Shown: piece after piece, positions 1 through 9,318 of the stretch
How positions within the stretch are numbered: the stretch's first letter is position 1
Layout: every line of letters starts with the position of its first letter
NCBI RefSeq assembly: GCF_019968765.1
Contig: NZ_CP074149.1
Location: 3,472,001-3,536,000 of the forward strand
Reading direction: 5' to 3'
DNA from: Enterobacter sp. JBIWA008
Lineage (GTDB): Bacteria > Pseudomonadota > Gammaproteobacteria > Enterobacterales > Enterobacteriaceae
DNA length: 64,000 bases
The notes under the pieces: generated by a model
What the model was told of the DNA's origin: nothing
Seen by the model: the letters and a program-made list of their open reading frames with translations, nothing else
Databases searched by the model: none
Position numbers and translations under genes: made by a program

Positions 1-178
1 CGGCACCACCTGGCGTAAACTCGACGAATCTCTGCGCGCCAGCATCAACAACGCCGACAGCGCGGTAAAACTGATGCTCGAGATGCCGGCAATTATCAAA
101 CGCCCATTGCTCTGCGCGCCAGGGCAGCCTATGCTGCTGGGTTTCAGTGAAACCCTTTATTCCGACTTTTTTCGTTGA
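1..178 (+). CDS. yffB: YffB, ArsC/Spx-like thioredoxin-fold protein (3' end only)
   Basis: The reading frame is open from base 2 to a TGA at 176-178 and gives the last 58 residues of an ArsC-family protein of about 118 residues. The retained part has the family's C-terminal signature: GTTWRKLDE, then [10 protein letters not shown], then PMLLGFSE. It matches the tail of E. coli YffB and lies directly upstream of dapE, as in E. coli. The N-terminal CxxC/CxxS region lies outside the window, so nothing can be said about the active site. YffB is structurally related to arsenate reductase, but its physiological role is not established. The dapE start is 11 bp downstream, so the two are probably co-transcribed. 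Confidence 0.93.
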   Translation, partial: GTTWRKLDESLRASINNADSAVKLMLEMPAIIKRPLLCAPGQPMLLGFSETLYSDFFR

Positions 179-188
179 GGTGTAGTTT

Positions 189-1316
189 ATGTCATGCCCG
201 GTCATTGAGCTGACTCAGCAGCTTATTCGCCGTCCTTCCCTGAGCCCGGACGACGCAGGTTGTCAGGCACTTATGATTGAGCGCCTGCGTGCCATCGGTT
301 TTACCGTTGAACGCATGGATTTTGGCGATACCCAGAACTTCTGGGCGTGGCGCGGCCAGGGTGAAACGCTGGCCTTTGCCGGGCATACTGACGTCGTTCC
401 CGCCGGTGATGCGGATCGCTGGATTAACCCGCCGTTTGAACCAACAATCCGCGATGGCATGCTATTTGGCCGCGGCGCGGCAGATATGAAAGGCTCTCTG
501 GCGGCGATGGTCGTGGCGGCAGAGCGCTTTGTTGCGCAGCATCCGAACCACAAAAACCGTCTCGCGTTTTTGATCACCTCCGACGAAGAAGCCAGCGCCC
601 ATAACGGTACCGTGAAGGTCGTTGAAGCGCTGATGGCGCGTAACGAGCGTCTCGACTACTGCCTGGTCGGGGAGCCGTCCAGTACCGAAGTGGTGGGCGA
701 TGTCGTCAAAAACGGGCGCCGTGGCTCGCTGACCTGTAATCTGACCATTCACGGCGTTCAGGGGCACGTTGCTTATCCGCATCTGGCCGATAACCCGGTT
801 CATCGCGCTGCGCCGATGCTGAGCGAACTGGTGGGCATCGAGTGGGATAAAGGCAACGAATTCTTCCCGCCGACCAGCATGCAGATTGCGAACGTCAAGG
901 CCGGGACCGGCAGCAATAACGTGATCCCGGGTGATTACTTCGTCCAGTTTAACTTCCGCTTCAGCACCGAACTGACCGATGAGATGATCAAGGCTCGCGT
1001 CGTCGCCCTGCTGGAAAAATATCACCTGCGCTACACCGTGGAGTGGTGGCTTTCCGGCCAGCCGTTCCTGACGCAGCGCGGTAAACTGGTGGATGCGGTG
1101 GTGAACGCCATCGAGCACTATAATGAAATTAAGCCACAGCTGCTGACAACGGGTGGCACCTCAGACGGACGCTTTATTGCCCGTATGGGCGCCCAGGTTG
1201 TCGAACTGGGTCCAGTGAACGCAACCATTCATAAAATCAATGAATGTGTCAATGCGGCAGATTTGCAACTGCTGGCCCGTATGTATCAACGTATTATGGA
1301 GCAACTCGTCGCCTGA
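189..1316 (+). CDS. dapE: Succinyl-diaminopimelate desuccinylase
   Basis: This cytoplasmic M20-family zinc hydrolase converts N-succinyl-LL-2,6-diaminopimelate to LL-diaminopimelate and succinate in the lysine/meso-DAP pathway, which also supplies peptidoglycan. The 375-residue length is that of E. coli DapE. Metal-binding motifs are visible: GHTDVV with His66 and Asp68, GRGAADMKG with Asp99, SDEEASA with Glu133/Glu134, and a C-terminal TIHKINECV containing the last metal-binding His. A GAGG ribosome-binding site overlapping the yffB stop supports the ATG at 189. It is followed after 24 bp by ypfN, as in E. coli. A second gene of the same pathway, dapA, lies at 7156-8034. Confidence 0.98.
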   Translation: MSCPVIELTQQLIRRPSLSPDDAGCQALMIERLRAIGFTVERMDFGDTQNFWAWRGQGETLAFAGHTDVVPAGDADRWINPPFEPTIRDGMLFGRGAADMKGSLAAMVVAAERFVAQHPNHKNRLAFLITSDEEASAHNGTVKVVEALMARNERLDYCLVGEPSSTEVVGDVVKNGRRGSLTCNLTIHGVQGHVAYPHLADNPVHRAAPMLSELVGIEWDKGNEFFPPTSMQIANVKAGTGSNNVIPGDYFVQFNFRFSTELTDEMIKARVVALLEKYHLRYTVEWWLSGQPFLTQRGKLVDAVVNAIEHYNEIKPQLLTTGGTSDGRFIARMGAQVVELGPVNATIHKINECVNAADLQLLARMYQRIMEQLVA

Positions 1317-1340
1317 CGAACGCTCAGAGAGGAATAGCGA

Positions 1341-1538
1341 ATGGATTGGCTTTCAAAGTACTGGTGGATTCTGGTGTTAGTGTTTCTGGTAGGCGTATTG
1401 CTTAACGTGATTAAAGATCTTAAGCGCGTTGACCATAAAAAATTTCTCGCCAACAAACCGGATCTTCCCCCGCACCGTGATTTTAACGACAAGTGGGACG
1501 ATGATGACGACTGGCCGAAGAAGGACCAGAAGAAGTAA
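1341..1538 (+). CDS. ypfN: YpfN, UPF0370 small membrane protein
   Basis: This 65-residue protein is nearly identical to E. coli YpfN (UPF0370). It has one N-terminal hydrophobic segment (about residues 8-24, [17 protein letters not shown]) followed by a charged tail with a run of acidic residues (DKWDDDDDW) and a lysine-rich end. That makes it a single-pass inner-membrane protein; its function is unknown. A good AGAGAGGAA ribosome-binding site precedes the ATG. It ends just before an inverted repeat that separates it from the convergent ypfH. Confidence 0.93.
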   Translation: MDWLSKYWWILVLVFLVGVLLNVIKDLKRVDHKKFLANKPDLPPHRDFNDKWDDDDDWPKKDQKK

Positions 1539-1545
1539 TCGTTAC

Positions 1546-1575
1546 GTTTCCCCTCTCCCCGGGAGAGGGGGAAAC
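1546..1575. repeat. Palindromic intergenic element between ypfN and ypfH
   Basis: GTTTCCCCTCTCCC is followed almost directly by its imperfect complement GGGAGAGGGGGAAAC (one-base bulge). It sits between convergent genes and could act as a bidirectional terminator. The same CCCTCTCC core recurs at 9263 and 38635, so I read it as a REP-like dispersed element. Confidence 0.6.
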
Positions 1576-1576
1576 C

Positions 1577-2272
1577 TCACATAAACTCTACAATATCATC
1601 GTTATCCGGCTTGCCGCCGCTGAGCGCTTCATCAAAGTAGTGCTTCGGTACGGTATAGCGCAAACGATCGAGCGCGAACTGCATGCTACGGTCGTCAATC
1701 GCGTGCCCCAGATCGTCAACGATATCCAGCGTCACATCTCCACCTTCGCGAATCAGCGCTTCCTGAGCGGCAACCGCATGCGAGAGTTCAATTACCCGGT
1801 CTTCGCCACCGTGGATCAGGTGGATCGTGGTCTGCGTGGTCGCGCTTGTCGGTAACGTCGCAAAACGACCGTTAAACGCGATGACGCGTGACACCAGACC
1901 CGGCTGTGCTTTTACGCTTTCCAGCGACATGATTGACCCCTGCGAGAAGCCAATCAGCGCGGTTGCATCAGCACCCACGCCGCTCTGCTGCTGCCAGTAG
2001 CGGACGATATCGGTAAAGGTGGGCATGATGGCGTCGATGCGAGCCTGACGATTCTCTTCCGTCACGCCCTGAACAGAGAACCACTGGCGTCCGTTCGGAC
2101 CACATGGCTCTACGCCACCGATGCTGACAATCAATGCCTCAGGAAAAACGGGCGCAAACCAGCTGCCAATCTGACCCATATTGACGGCATTATCGCCAAC
2201 GCCATGAAACAGAAGCAGTAACTGTTTAGCCGGTTTGTCAGGGCTTTGAACAACAAAATGGTCGTGTTTCAT
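1577..2272 (-). CDS. ypfH: YpfH, alpha/beta-hydrolase carboxylesterase
   Basis: This 231-residue alpha/beta hydrolase matches E. coli YpfH, which has esterase activity on short acyl esters; its natural substrate is unknown. The nucleophile elbow is GFSQGS with the catalytic Ser. A late Asp in HGGEDRVIE and a His in LGHAID complete a plausible triad, and LLLFHGVG is the oxyanion-side strand. I start it at the ATG at 2272 because AAGGAG lies upstream at the right distance and the E. coli protein also begins MKHDHFVVQ. A longer in-frame extension to 2332 has no conserved residues. Confidence 0.92.
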   Translation of the reverse strand: MKHDHFVVQSPDKPAKQLLLLFHGVGDNAVNMGQIGSWFAPVFPEALIVSIGGVEPCGPNGRQWFSVQGVTEENRQARIDAIMPTFTDIVRYWQQQSGVGADATALIGFSQGSIMSLESVKAQPGLVSRVIAFNGRFATLPTSATTQTTIHLIHGGEDRVIELSHAVAAQEALIREGGDVTLDIVDDLGHAIDDRSMQFALDRLRYTVPKHYFDEALSGGKPDNDDIVEFM

Positions 2273-2345
2273 GGTGGTCTCCTTAATAGATGACCTGGAT
2301 TCTACGCCTCCCGACGTGAATGACCATGCCACTTTACTGAAGAAG

Positions 2346-4292
2346 TCATTGAAAAAATTGCCATTGCAAAATGTCTTCCTTCAACTGCTGGCAGCGGGGA
2401 TAATCAAGGCTTTCAAGCGCTAGCGCGGTTTCACTGCGCAGCTTTGCCAGCAACGCTTTTCGCCCGATGTCTTCCATTTTTCCTTCAATTTTCCCACTCA
2501 GGGCCGGAAGCGGAATGTCCACGGCTAACAACAGCCGCGTCAGTGCAGCAACCGAGGTTGAAAACGCCCGGTGCGCAAAGGCGAATCCGGCCAGCTCAAG
2601 CCAGTCGTCATTATTAAGGGTAGCTTCCCATCGGTCTTCCACGGGGATCTTTTCACCGTTCCAGGCCGATAGTACCCGCGCATCGCGCTCCAGACGCTGT
2701 TGCGCCTGCTCACACAGCCGACGCCCTGCCTCACTCTGCGGCAGCAAGGCCATCGCGGTGTAGCAGCCGCTGCTGGCTTCACGATGGCTGCCCATCCGCA
2801 CCAGCACAAACCCGCACTGCTGCCAGAAGCGCCAAAGTTCATCGGTATAACCAAAGCTCACCGACAGATAATCTTCGCCGCTGGCGCTGCGAATAAGCGC
2901 CTGGCCAATCCCTTCCCGCTGACGGTGTGGATGTACGGCAATGCGGGTCACCCGTCGTCCTCTAAGCGTCGCCGCCAGGGGAGAGCCGCCGTGCGCCGCC
3001 AGAGACTGCGCCACCAGGTTACCGCGCGGACGCCGGTACCCCGCCCAGACGGCGCGGCTAAGCTCAGGGGACAGCCCGCCCTCCTCCACCAGCCAGAGCG
3101 CCCCGGCGATAACCGGGTTCGTTTCGGCAACGACAAACTGCTGCCCGGGCGCGTCCATCATGCGGCGTAAATCGAGCGGCGAGGTGCGATAATGCGCCGC
3201 ACAGAGGAGCTCGTATACGCTCGCGGCAAGCGCCGGGCGGCTTTCCCATGCCGTCGGCGTCAGGGACGTTAGACGCACCTCTCCATCCGGGCGGCGGTCG
3301 ATCAGCGTATCGTCAAACAGCAGCGCGCTGGCGACAACCCGCTCCAGCGGGCAGCCCGCAGCCCAGCGTACCGGTGTAGATAAGCTGTAGCGCTGCAGCC
3401 CGGCAAACCGACCGCAGAATTTAAGCAAGAATCCCCGGCCCGTCCCTTCATATCCCTGCACCGTGGTGGTCAACAGCACGCGTGGGAAACGGACAACTAG
3501 CTTTTCCAGCATCGGACCGGGGATCGCAGCTGCTTCATCGACAATCAGCAAGTCAGCCCGGTGTGGAGAGGCAAGCAGCGCGTCCGGGGCCATAAAATGA
3601 AAACGCTCTCCGGCAAAGCGGGCGATGATATCCGTCGCCCCCTTCGACGGCGCGGTAACCACGGCGCTGCCCGCAATGCGGTTCAGCAACATTCCTGCCA
3701 GGGCTGATTTTCCGCGCCCGCGCGCGGCGGTGACGGCCACGATCCCCTCCGGCATACCCAGCAGCACATCCAGGATCTCAGCCTGCTCGCGCTGCGGTGC
3801 GCCGCTGGCAGGCTGCCAGTCTGGCTCGTCGGGTAAAGGCGGAAGGGATAACGCACTTTCCTGATGCCAGACAATCGCGTCGGGATCGGCGGCAATCGTC
3901 CGGCAGAAATGGTGTACAAAATGCGGAGTGGCTATCGCTTCGGCGCCGTCGCTCCAGCGCAGTGAATCACTGTCTGGCAACTCAGCCCACGCGTCGAGCG
4001 GCGGAACCCGCAGCACCAGAAGGCTGCCGGCGCTCAGCGTTCCGCTCAGGGCGGCAAACGCGGCAACATCAAACCCGGCGCTGGCGTCAAAAACGGCATG
4101 CCGGAACTCGCGTCCCAGCAGGCCGCTGATGGCTTTTGAAGGGTGTTCGTTCAGCCAGACCCAGTCTCCGGGCAAGGCGTCACGCAAGGCAACCGCCTGG
4201 CTTAACGTCCACTGCGCCTCACCGCTGAGCACCACCAGCCGACGATGGCCGGTGCGCTCAAGCTCGCGTATCAGCTGTTCAAACTGCAGCAT
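2346..4292 (-). CDS. tmcA: tRNA(Met) cytidine acetyltransferase
   Basis: TmcA uses acetyl-CoA and ATP to make N4-acetylcytidine at the wobble position (C34) of elongator tRNA-Met, which prevents misreading of AUA. The 648-residue protein has the family layout. It has an N-terminal DUF1726-type domain, a RecA-like helicase domain with a Walker A motif (GRGKSA) and a DEAA Walker B-type motif (LLIVDEAAAIPG), a GNAT acetyltransferase domain (RRVTRIAVHPHRQREGIGQ, acetyl-CoA pyrophosphate loop), and a C-terminal tRNA-binding helical tail. It is slightly shorter than E. coli TmcA (about 671). Its start overlaps the ypfJ stop by one base, indicating a ypfJ-tmcA transcription unit; a 73-bp gap separates it from ypfH. 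Confidence 0.96.
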   Translation of the reverse strand: MLQFEQLIRELERTGHRRLVVLSGEAQWTLSQAVALRDALPGDWVWLNEHPSKAISGLLGREFRHAVFDASAGFDVAAFAALSGTLSAGSLLVLRVPPLDAWAELPDSDSLRWSDGAEAIATPHFVHHFCRTIAADPDAIVWHQESALSLPPLPDEPDWQPASGAPQREQAEILDVLLGMPEGIVAVTAARGRGKSALAGMLLNRIAGSAVVTAPSKGATDIIARFAGERFHFMAPDALLASPHRADLLIVDEAAAIPGPMLEKLVVRFPRVLLTTTVQGYEGTGRGFLLKFCGRFAGLQRYSLSTPVRWAAGCPLERVVASALLFDDTLIDRRPDGEVRLTSLTPTAWESRPALAASVYELLCAAHYRTSPLDLRRMMDAPGQQFVVAETNPVIAGALWLVEEGGLSPELSRAVWAGYRRPRGNLVAQSLAAHGGSPLAATLRGRRVTRIAVHPHRQREGIGQALIRSASGEDYLSVSFGYTDELWRFWQQCGFVLVRMGSHREASSGCYTAMALLPQSEAGRRLCEQAQQRLERDARVLSAWNGEKIPVEDRWEATLNNDDWLELAGFAFAHRAFSTSVAALTRLLLAVDIPLPALSGKIEGKMEDIGRKALLAKLRSETALALESLDYPRCQQLKEDILQWQFFQ

Positions 4293-5161
4293 TACATCGC
4301 TTTGCCGAAGGTATTACACTGCGCCGGATCGCCGCTGTCGAAGCCGCGTTTAAACCAGCTATAGCGCTGTTGAGAAGTACCGTGAGTGAAGCTGTCCGGC
4401 ACGACGCGCCCCTGACTCTGCTGCTGAAGGCGGTCGTCACCGATAGCCTGAGCGGCATTTAACGCCTCTTCAAGATCGCCGGATTCCAGCACGCCCTGCT
4501 GCTGCATGCTGTGGCCCCAGACGCCCGCGAAGCAGTCTGCCTGCAGTTCCATTTTAACGGAAAGGCGATTCACGTCAGCCTGAGACGCATTTTGCTGGAG
4601 CTGGCGCACTTTTGGCTCAATCCCCAGCAGCTTTTGCACGTGATGGCCGACTTCATGCGCGATCACGTAGCCCTGGGCAAAATCACCGTCAGCGCCAAGC
4701 TTGCGTTTCATGTCATCGTAAAAAGAGAGATCGATATAGACGGTGCCGTCTGCCGGGCAGTAGAACGGCCCCATCACAGATTGCCCGGTACCGCATCCGG
4801 TGCGGGTTGCCCCCCGGTACATCACCAGCTTCGGCTGCTGGTAGGTACGCCCCATCTTCTCGAACAGCTGACCCCAGGTGTCTTCCGTTGTGGCGAGAAT
4901 AACGGAGGTAAATTTGGCCGCTTCATCTTCATTCGGGCTGATAGAGCGCTGAGAATGCTGCTGCTGTTGCAGCGGTTGACCGGTCATTAAACCGGTGAGA
5001 TCGACGCCGTAATACCCCGCAACCAGCACTACAATCAGCAGGATGATACCGCCCTTGCCGCTGGGTAACCGGAAGCCGGGTCCTCCCATTGAAGGACCGC
5101 CGCCGCCATCACTGCGTCTGTCTTCTACATTGTCACTTTCACGACGCCCTTGCCAGCGCAT
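4292..5161 (-). CDS. ypfJ: YpfJ, neutral zinc metallopeptidase family membrane protein
   Basis: This 289-residue protein belongs to the putative neutral zinc metallopeptidase family (PF04228). It has a Gly-rich charged N-terminus and one transmembrane segment (about residues 38-53). The periplasmic domain carries a HEVGHH zinc motif at about 169-174, with a downstream ELQADCFAG that supplies the third ligand region. Two Cys (GCG and YCPAD) probably form a disulfide. The ATG at 5161 has GAGG five bases upstream and corresponds to the E. coli start [14 protein letters not shown]; the in-frame GTG six bases earlier would overlap the ribosome-binding site. Substrate and role are unknown. Confidence 0.92.
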   Translation of the reverse strand: MRWQGRRESDNVEDRRSDGGGGPSMGGPGFRLPSGKGGIILLIVVLVAGYYGVDLTGLMTGQPLQQQQHSQRSISPNEDEAAKFTSVILATTEDTWGQLFEKMGRTYQQPKLVMYRGATRTGCGTGQSVMGPFYCPADGTVYIDLSFYDDMKRKLGADGDFAQGYVIAHEVGHHVQKLLGIEPKVRQLQQNASQADVNRLSVKMELQADCFAGVWGHSMQQQGVLESGDLEEALNAAQAIGDDRLQQQSQGRVVPDSFTHGTSQQRYSWFKRGFDSGDPAQCNTFGKAM

Positions 5162-5244
5162 AACCACCTCGAACTATTCCATTTATAATAGCTATGATCG
5201 TAGGCGGTTAACGGCAAGATTACCATAGGAAACAAAGGTAAGAC

Positions 5245-5270
5245 GCCAAAGGATCAGAACATCCTTTGGC
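5245..5270 (-). terminator. Hairpin downstream of purC
   Basis: GCCAAAGGAT-CAGAAC-ATCCTTTGGC is a perfect 10-bp stem starting 12 bases after the purC stop. The following minus-strand bases (CGTCTTACCTTTG) are only weakly T-rich, so termination may be incomplete. Confidence 0.65.
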
Positions 5271-5281
5271 AAGTGAGGAAG

Positions 5282-5995
5282 TTAGTCGAGCTTAACGCCT
5301 AAACGGTGAGCAACCGCTTCGTACGCTTCAATCAGGCCACCCAGGCTCTGACGGAAACGGTCTTTGTCCATTTTATCCAGGGTTTCTTTATCCCACAGGC
5401 GGCTACCGTCCGGTGAGAACTCATCGCCCAGCACCACTTCGCCTTTGAACAGACCAAACTCCAGCTTGAAATCGACGAGGATCAGGCCCGCGTCATCAAA
5501 CAGCTTTTTCAGCACGTCGTTGGCTTTATAGGTCAGCTCTTTCATGCGCGCCAGGTTCTCCTGGTTCACCCAGCCGAAGGTTTCGCAGTAGGATTCGTTG
5601 ACCATCGGATCGTGCATAGCATCGTTTTTCAGGAACAGGTCGAACAGGGGTGGATTCAGTTCTATACCTTCTTCAATGCCGAGACGCTTCACCAGGGAGC
5701 CCGCCGCGCGGTTACGAATAACGCACTCAACCGGAACCATATCCAGTTTTTTCACCAGACATTCCGTATCGGACAGCAACGCTTCCATCTGGGTCGGGAT
5801 ACCCGCTTCGGCCAGTTTGGTCATAATGAAGTGGTTGAACTTGTTGTTCACCATGCCCTTACGATCGAACTGCTCAATGCGTGCGCCATCCCCTGCTGAC
5901 GTATCATTGCGGAACTCGAGCACCAACAGATCCGGGTTTTCCGTGCTGTATACGGTCTTCGCTTTGCCACGATACAACTCAGCTTGCTTCTGCAT
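5282..5995 (-). CDS. purC: Phosphoribosylaminoimidazole-succinocarboxamide synthase (SAICAR synthetase)
   Basis: PurC joins CAIR and aspartate with ATP to give SAICAR, step 8 of de novo purine synthesis. The 237-residue product is almost identical to the E. coli enzyme, including the N-terminal YRGKAKTVY, the SAICAR synthetase signature around [12 protein letters not shown], and the [14 protein letters not shown]/metal site. I chose the ATG at 5995 because AGGAG lies eight bases upstream; the in-frame ATG at 6001 is only two bases from it. A PurR box overlaps the promoter at 6048-6063. A terminator separates the gene from bamC. Confidence 0.97.
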   Translation of the reverse strand: MQKQAELYRGKAKTVYSTENPDLLVLEFRNDTSAGDGARIEQFDRKGMVNNKFNHFIMTKLAEAGIPTQMEALLSDTECLVKKLDMVPVECVIRNRAAGSLVKRLGIEEGIELNPPLFDLFLKNDAMHDPMVNESYCETFGWVNQENLARMKELTYKANDVLKKLFDDAGLILVDFKLEFGLFKGEVVLGDEFSPDGSRLWDKETLDKMDKDRFRQSLGGLIEAYEAVAHRLGVKLD

Positions 5996-6047
5996 CTTCA
6001 TTACTCCTGGTGTGATGATTTGTGTTCAAAACTGGGGATATTATGCC

Positions 6048-6063
6048 ACGCACACGTTTGCGT
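6048..6063. promoter_or_regulatory. PurR operator upstream of purC
   Basis: ACGCACACGTTTGCGT matches the PurR consensus ACGCAAACGTTTGCGT with one difference and lies about 53 bp upstream of the purC ATG. A CATAAT -10-like hexamer follows immediately on the minus strand, so PurR with hypoxanthine or guanine would block RNA polymerase here, as known for purC in E. coli. Confidence 0.88.
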
Positions 6064-6070
6064 GGCACTA

Positions 6071-6099
6071 AAATAAAAAGGGCTGGATTCACCAGCCCT
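6071..6099 (-). terminator. Rho-independent terminator after bamC
   Basis: On the minus strand AGGGCTGG-TGAAT-CCAGCCCT is followed by TTTTATTT. It lies just after the bamC stop and ends the dapA-bamC operon. Confidence 0.88.
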
Positions 6100-6104
6100 C
6101 ATAT

Positions 6105-7139
6105 TTATTTGCTGAATGCTGCCTGGAAGACAGCGACCAGCGCATCATTCTGAGACTGGGTAAGCGTGTGACCTTTTGGATCGATAAACTGCAGACTGCT
6201 GCGGTTATCAAGGTCGCCTACCTGAATCTTGTAGTCACCGGAGGCAAGCTGAGGATCTTTCGCGCCCAGTTCCTGCCATGCGCTGTCGGAGAGCGGCTTA
6301 TACGTTGCCGTCATGCTGCCAGTTGAACGCGTGCTGTCGGTCACTTTCATGCCCACTTTTTCCAGCGTCGCTGGCAGACGCTGCCAGGTCTGGTTAAACG
6401 GTGCACGCACCACCAGCATTGGCAGGCCGGTATCATCCGCACCGCTTTGCACATCGAAGGTCGCGCCGTTGCGGCTCTGCGCGGCGTTGGCGGCATCGGT
6501 AGCGGTCTTATCCAGACCCGCGGCAATCACGTTCAGCATTTCAGTGCTGTAACGCTGCAGGGACGCGGCATCCGCAACCGGTTTACCCGCCTGCTCCAGG
6601 TTCAACAGCTTAACGTTAACCGCCTGCTGATAACCCTGCGGTTTTACGGAGACTTGATAACGACCGCGGTACTGCTGGTCTTCATCCAGACGGTTCCATT
6701 CGATCCAGTCGGTGGTTAACGTCTGGCTGGCGTCATCGCGTTTATCGATGGTGTAGTTCTTCGACTGAATGACGCTGACAACCTGCGGCCACAGCGTGCT
6801 ACCGCGCGCGCTCTCAACCATCAGAGACGCCGTATTACCGGTGAACTGGGTACGCGCCCCGTTGACCAGCGCCAGAGGCTGTGCTGGCGGACGAATATCA
6901 AGCGCTTTACCGACCGGGCCGCTGCCGTTGGTCACGGGAATATTATAATCGCCGTTCTGAATCGGCAGGATCATACCAGCCGGTGCGTGAAGTTCAGCAA
7001 GCGGGGTCGCATCCAGATAGGATTCATCACCGCTCACCTGGCGCTTGTAGCGCGAATCTGAACTACAGGCAGCGAGCAGCATAACAAGCGAAACACTCGC
7101 AACCTTCACCAGGCGCGACTTCTGTACTGAATAAGCCAT
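6105..7139 (-). CDS. bamC: Outer membrane assembly lipoprotein BamC
   Basis: BamC (formerly NlpB) is a lipoprotein subunit of the BAM complex that inserts beta-barrel proteins into the outer membrane. The 344-residue precursor has a signal peptide ending in the lipobox LLAAC (Cys25), then the unstructured segment that contacts BamD ([19 protein letters not shown]), then two helix-grip domains. Length and sequence match E. coli throughout. The ATG at 7139 is chosen over the TTG one codon upstream because GGGAG is suitably spaced and E. coli begins [10 protein letters not shown]. The 16-bp gap to dapA indicates a dapA-bamC operon. Confidence 0.96.
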   Translation of the reverse strand: MAYSVQKSRLVKVASVSLVMLLAACSSDSRYKRQVSGDESYLDATPLAELHAPAGMILPIQNGDYNIPVTNGSGPVGKALDIRPPAQPLALVNGARTQFTGNTASLMVESARGSTLWPQVVSVIQSKNYTIDKRDDASQTLTTDWIEWNRLDEDQQYRGRYQVSVKPQGYQQAVNVKLLNLEQAGKPVADAASLQRYSTEMLNVIAAGLDKTATDAANAAQSRNGATFDVQSGADDTGLPMLVVRAPFNQTWQRLPATLEKVGMKVTDSTRSTGSMTATYKPLSDSAWQELGAKDPQLASGDYKIQVGDLDNRSSLQFIDPKGHTLTQSQNDALVAVFQAAFSK

Positions 7140-7155
7140 CAAATCTCCCTAAACT

Positions 7156-8034
7156 CTACAGCAAACCGGCATGCTTCAGCGCCGCCCTGACGATGTCACG
7201 ACCGTGGTCGGTAATCGGTGTCATTGGCAGACGCAGCGTATCGGTTGCTACAAGCCCCAACGCCTTACATGCCCATTTCACTGGGATCGGATTGGGTTCG
7301 ACAAATAATTTATTGTGCAGCGGCATCAGACGCTGATTAATGACACGCGCTTCATCAAAGTGACCGGCTGCGGCCAGTTTGCACATTTCAGCCATATCGC
7401 GCGCCGCAACGTTTGCCGTTACGGAGATCACGCCATGACCACCGAGCTGCATAAAGTCCAGCGCGGTCGCATCATCACCACTCAACAGGATAAAGTCGTC
7501 TGAAACCAGCTCTTTGATCTGATGAACGCGGCTTAAGTTCCCTGTCGCCTCTTTAATACCGATAATATTTTTTACTTCCGAGAGACGGCCAACGGTTTCC
7601 GGCAGCATATCGCAACCGGTACGGGACGGCACATTATACAGAATTTGTGGCAAGTCAGTATGTTCGGCGATGGCTTTGAAGTGCTGGAACAAACCTTCCT
7701 GAGTAGGACGGTTGTAATAAGGTGTCACCGTCAGACAGCCAACGATGCCGCTGTCGTTAAAACGTTTGGTCAGGCTGATAGCTTCTGCGGTTGCATTAGC
7801 CCCTGTCCCCGCGATAACCGGAATACGTCCGTCAGCCAGTTCCAGGGTCAGCATCACCACATCGCCGTGCTCGTCGTGGCTCAGCGTTGCGGATTCACCG
7901 GTAGTCCCTACCGAAACGATCGCCGAGGTTCCATTGGCGACATGGTAATCAATGAGCTTCTTCATGCTTGACCGGCAGACATTACCTTTTTCATCCATCG
8001 GTGTAACAAGCGCGACAATACTTCCCGTGAACAT
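7156..8034 (-). CDS. dapA: 4-hydroxy-tetrahydrodipicolinate synthase
   Basis: DapA condenses pyruvate with L-aspartate-4-semialdehyde, the first committed step of the DAP/lysine pathway, and is lysine-inhibited in this family. At 292 residues it matches the E. coli enzyme. Visible motifs are the N-terminal [11 protein letters not shown], the GTTGES substrate loop, the tyrosine of LYNVPSRTG, and the Schiff-base lysine in IGIKEATG (Lys161). AGAGGA precedes the ATG. It is transcribed divergently from gcvR across 145 bp and is followed by bamC. Confidence 0.98.
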   Translation of the reverse strand: MFTGSIVALVTPMDEKGNVCRSSMKKLIDYHVANGTSAIVSVGTTGESATLSHDEHGDVVMLTLELADGRIPVIAGTGANATAEAISLTKRFNDSGIVGCLTVTPYYNRPTQEGLFQHFKAIAEHTDLPQILYNVPSRTGCDMLPETVGRLSEVKNIIGIKEATGNLSRVHQIKELVSDDFILLSGDDATALDFMQLGGHGVISVTANVAARDMAEMCKLAAAGHFDEARVINQRLMPLHNKLFVEPNPIPVKWACKALGLVATDTLRLPMTPITDHGRDIVRAALKHAGLL

Positions 8035-8179
8035 GAGCCATCCTCTGTGCGAACAAGAGTCTCAATGGTACGTTTGGAACTGTAATAAAAGCAAGCGACC
8101 TGAGGCCCTCAGGCGGTTGTATGCATGTTTTTTTTATGCTTTCCTTAGGAAGACTTAACCATGCAAAGGAAGAACAGGT

Positions 8180-8749
8180 TTGACAACCTCATCACAACAT
8201 TACCTTGTTATCACTGCGCTGGGTGCCGACAGGCCGGGTATCGTGAACACCATCACCCGCCACGTAAGCAGCTGCGGCTGTAATATCGAAGACAGCCGTC
8301 TGGCCATGCTTGGCGAAGAGTTCACATTTATTATGTTGCTTTCCGGGACATGGAACGCCATTACGTTGATTGAATCGACCCTGCCGCTGAAGGGAGCCGA
8401 ACTGGATCTGCTGATTGTCATGAAGCGCACCACTGCGCGTCCACGTCCGGCACTGCCTTCTACCGTCTGGGTACAGGTTGAAGTACCTGATTCTCCGCAT
8501 CTGATTGAGCGTTTCACGGCGCTTTTTGATAGCCATCAGATGAATATTGCCGAACTGGTTTCCCGTACGCAGACAAGCGATGACCACGGTCTTCCGGTGC
8601 TGTTTATTCAAATTACCGCGCACAGCCCTGCCTCACAGGATGCGTCAAATATCGAGCAAGCGTTTAAAGCCCTCTGTACAGAATTAAACGCGCAGGGCAG
8701 TATAAGCGTCGTCAATTATTCGCAGCACGAACAGGATGGAGTTGAGTAA
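8180..8749 (+). CDS. gcvR: Glycine cleavage system transcriptional repressor GcvR
   Basis: GcvR is an ACT-domain protein that binds GcvA and prevents activation of the glycine cleavage operon; glycine relieves this. The 189-residue sequence has two tandem ACT domains (about residues 8-80 and 93-175) and begins with the conserved YLVITALGADRPGIVNTI. It starts with TTG at 8180; AAAGGA lies nine bases upstream and no in-frame ATG is available. The E. coli protein aligns from the same position. Its TAA overlaps the bcp ATG by one base (TAATG), so the two are translationally coupled, as in E. coli. Confidence 0.95.
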   Translation: MTTSSQHYLVITALGADRPGIVNTITRHVSSCGCNIEDSRLAMLGEEFTFIMLLSGTWNAITLIESTLPLKGAELDLLIVMKRTTARPRPALPSTVWVQVEVPDSPHLIERFTALFDSHQMNIAELVSRTQTSDDHGLPVLFIQITAHSPASQDASNIEQAFKALCTELNAQGSISVVNYSQHEQDGVE

Positions 8750-9219
8750 TGAACCCACTGAAAGCCGGTGACATCGCACCGAAATTTAGCTTACCGGATC
8801 AAGACGGCGAGCAAGTAAATTTGACCGACTTCCAGGGACAGCGTGTTCTGGTCTATTTCTACCCGAAAGCCATGACCCCCGGCTGCACCGTACAGGCCTG
8901 CGGCTTACGCGACAACATGGACGAGTTGAAAAAAGTCGGCGTGGAAGTGCTGGGTATCAGCACGGATAAACCAGAAAAGCTGTCACGATTTGCTGAAAAA
9001 GAGCTGCTGAACTTCACGCTGCTTTCTGATGAAGATCATCAGGTGTGCGAGCAGTTCGGCGTCTGGGGCGAGAAGACGTTTATGGGTAAAACCTACGACG
9101 GCATTCACCGCATCAGCTTCCTGATTGACGCTGACGGTAAAGTTGAACATGTGTTTGACGACTTCAAAACCAGCAACCACCACGACGTGGTGTTGAACTG
9201 GCTGAAAGCAAGCGCCTGA
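8749..9219 (+). CDS. bcp: Thiol peroxidase Bcp (PrxQ-type peroxiredoxin)
   Basis: This cytoplasmic thioredoxin-dependent peroxiredoxin reduces H2O2 and organic hydroperoxides. The 156-residue protein has the catalytic motif PKAMTPGCTVQACGLR: the peroxidatic Cys is in TPGCT and the resolving Cys five residues later in QAC, the atypical 2-Cys PrxQ arrangement. The thioredoxin fold begins at GDIAPKFSLPDQDG. It is coupled to gcvR and followed by a strong terminator. In E. coli K-12 the hyf operon follows; here perM follows directly. Confidence 0.97.
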   Translation: MNPLKAGDIAPKFSLPDQDGEQVNLTDFQGQRVLVYFYPKAMTPGCTVQACGLRDNMDELKKVGVEVLGISTDKPEKLSRFAEKELLNFTLLSDEDHQVCEQFGVWGEKTFMGKTYDGIHRISFLIDADGKVEHVFDDFKTSNHHDVVLNWLKASA

Positions 9220-9227
9220 TAAACAGC

Positions 9228-9256
9228 AAAACGGCAACCCAGGTTGCCGTTTTTCG
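9228..9256 (+). terminator. Rho-independent terminator after bcp
   Basis: AAAACGGCAACC-CA-GGTTGCCGTTTT is a 12-bp stem with a T tract, nine bases after the bcp stop. The opposite strand also carries a U run, so it may serve both sides of the convergent bcp/perM pair. Confidence 0.92.
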
Positions 9257-9262
9257 TGTTTT

Positions 9263-9303
9263 CCCCTCTCCCCGTGGGGGTGTAAGACCCGGGGTGAGGG
9301 CAT
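9263..9303. repeat. REP-like element (CCCCTCTCC...GGGTGAGGG family)
   Basis: CCCCTCTCCCCGTGGGGG is followed by GGGGTGAGGGC. It shares the CCCCTCTCC and GGGTGAGGG blocks with the element at 38635-38669 and the first block with 1546-1575. It lies between the convergent genes bcp and perM, a typical REP location. Confidence 0.6.
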
Positions 9304-9318
9304 CAGGACGAACAAAAA

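Noticed and set aside
2273..2332. N-terminal extension of ypfH
   Set aside because: In-frame but unconserved, and it would bypass a strong AAGGAG before the ATG at 2272.
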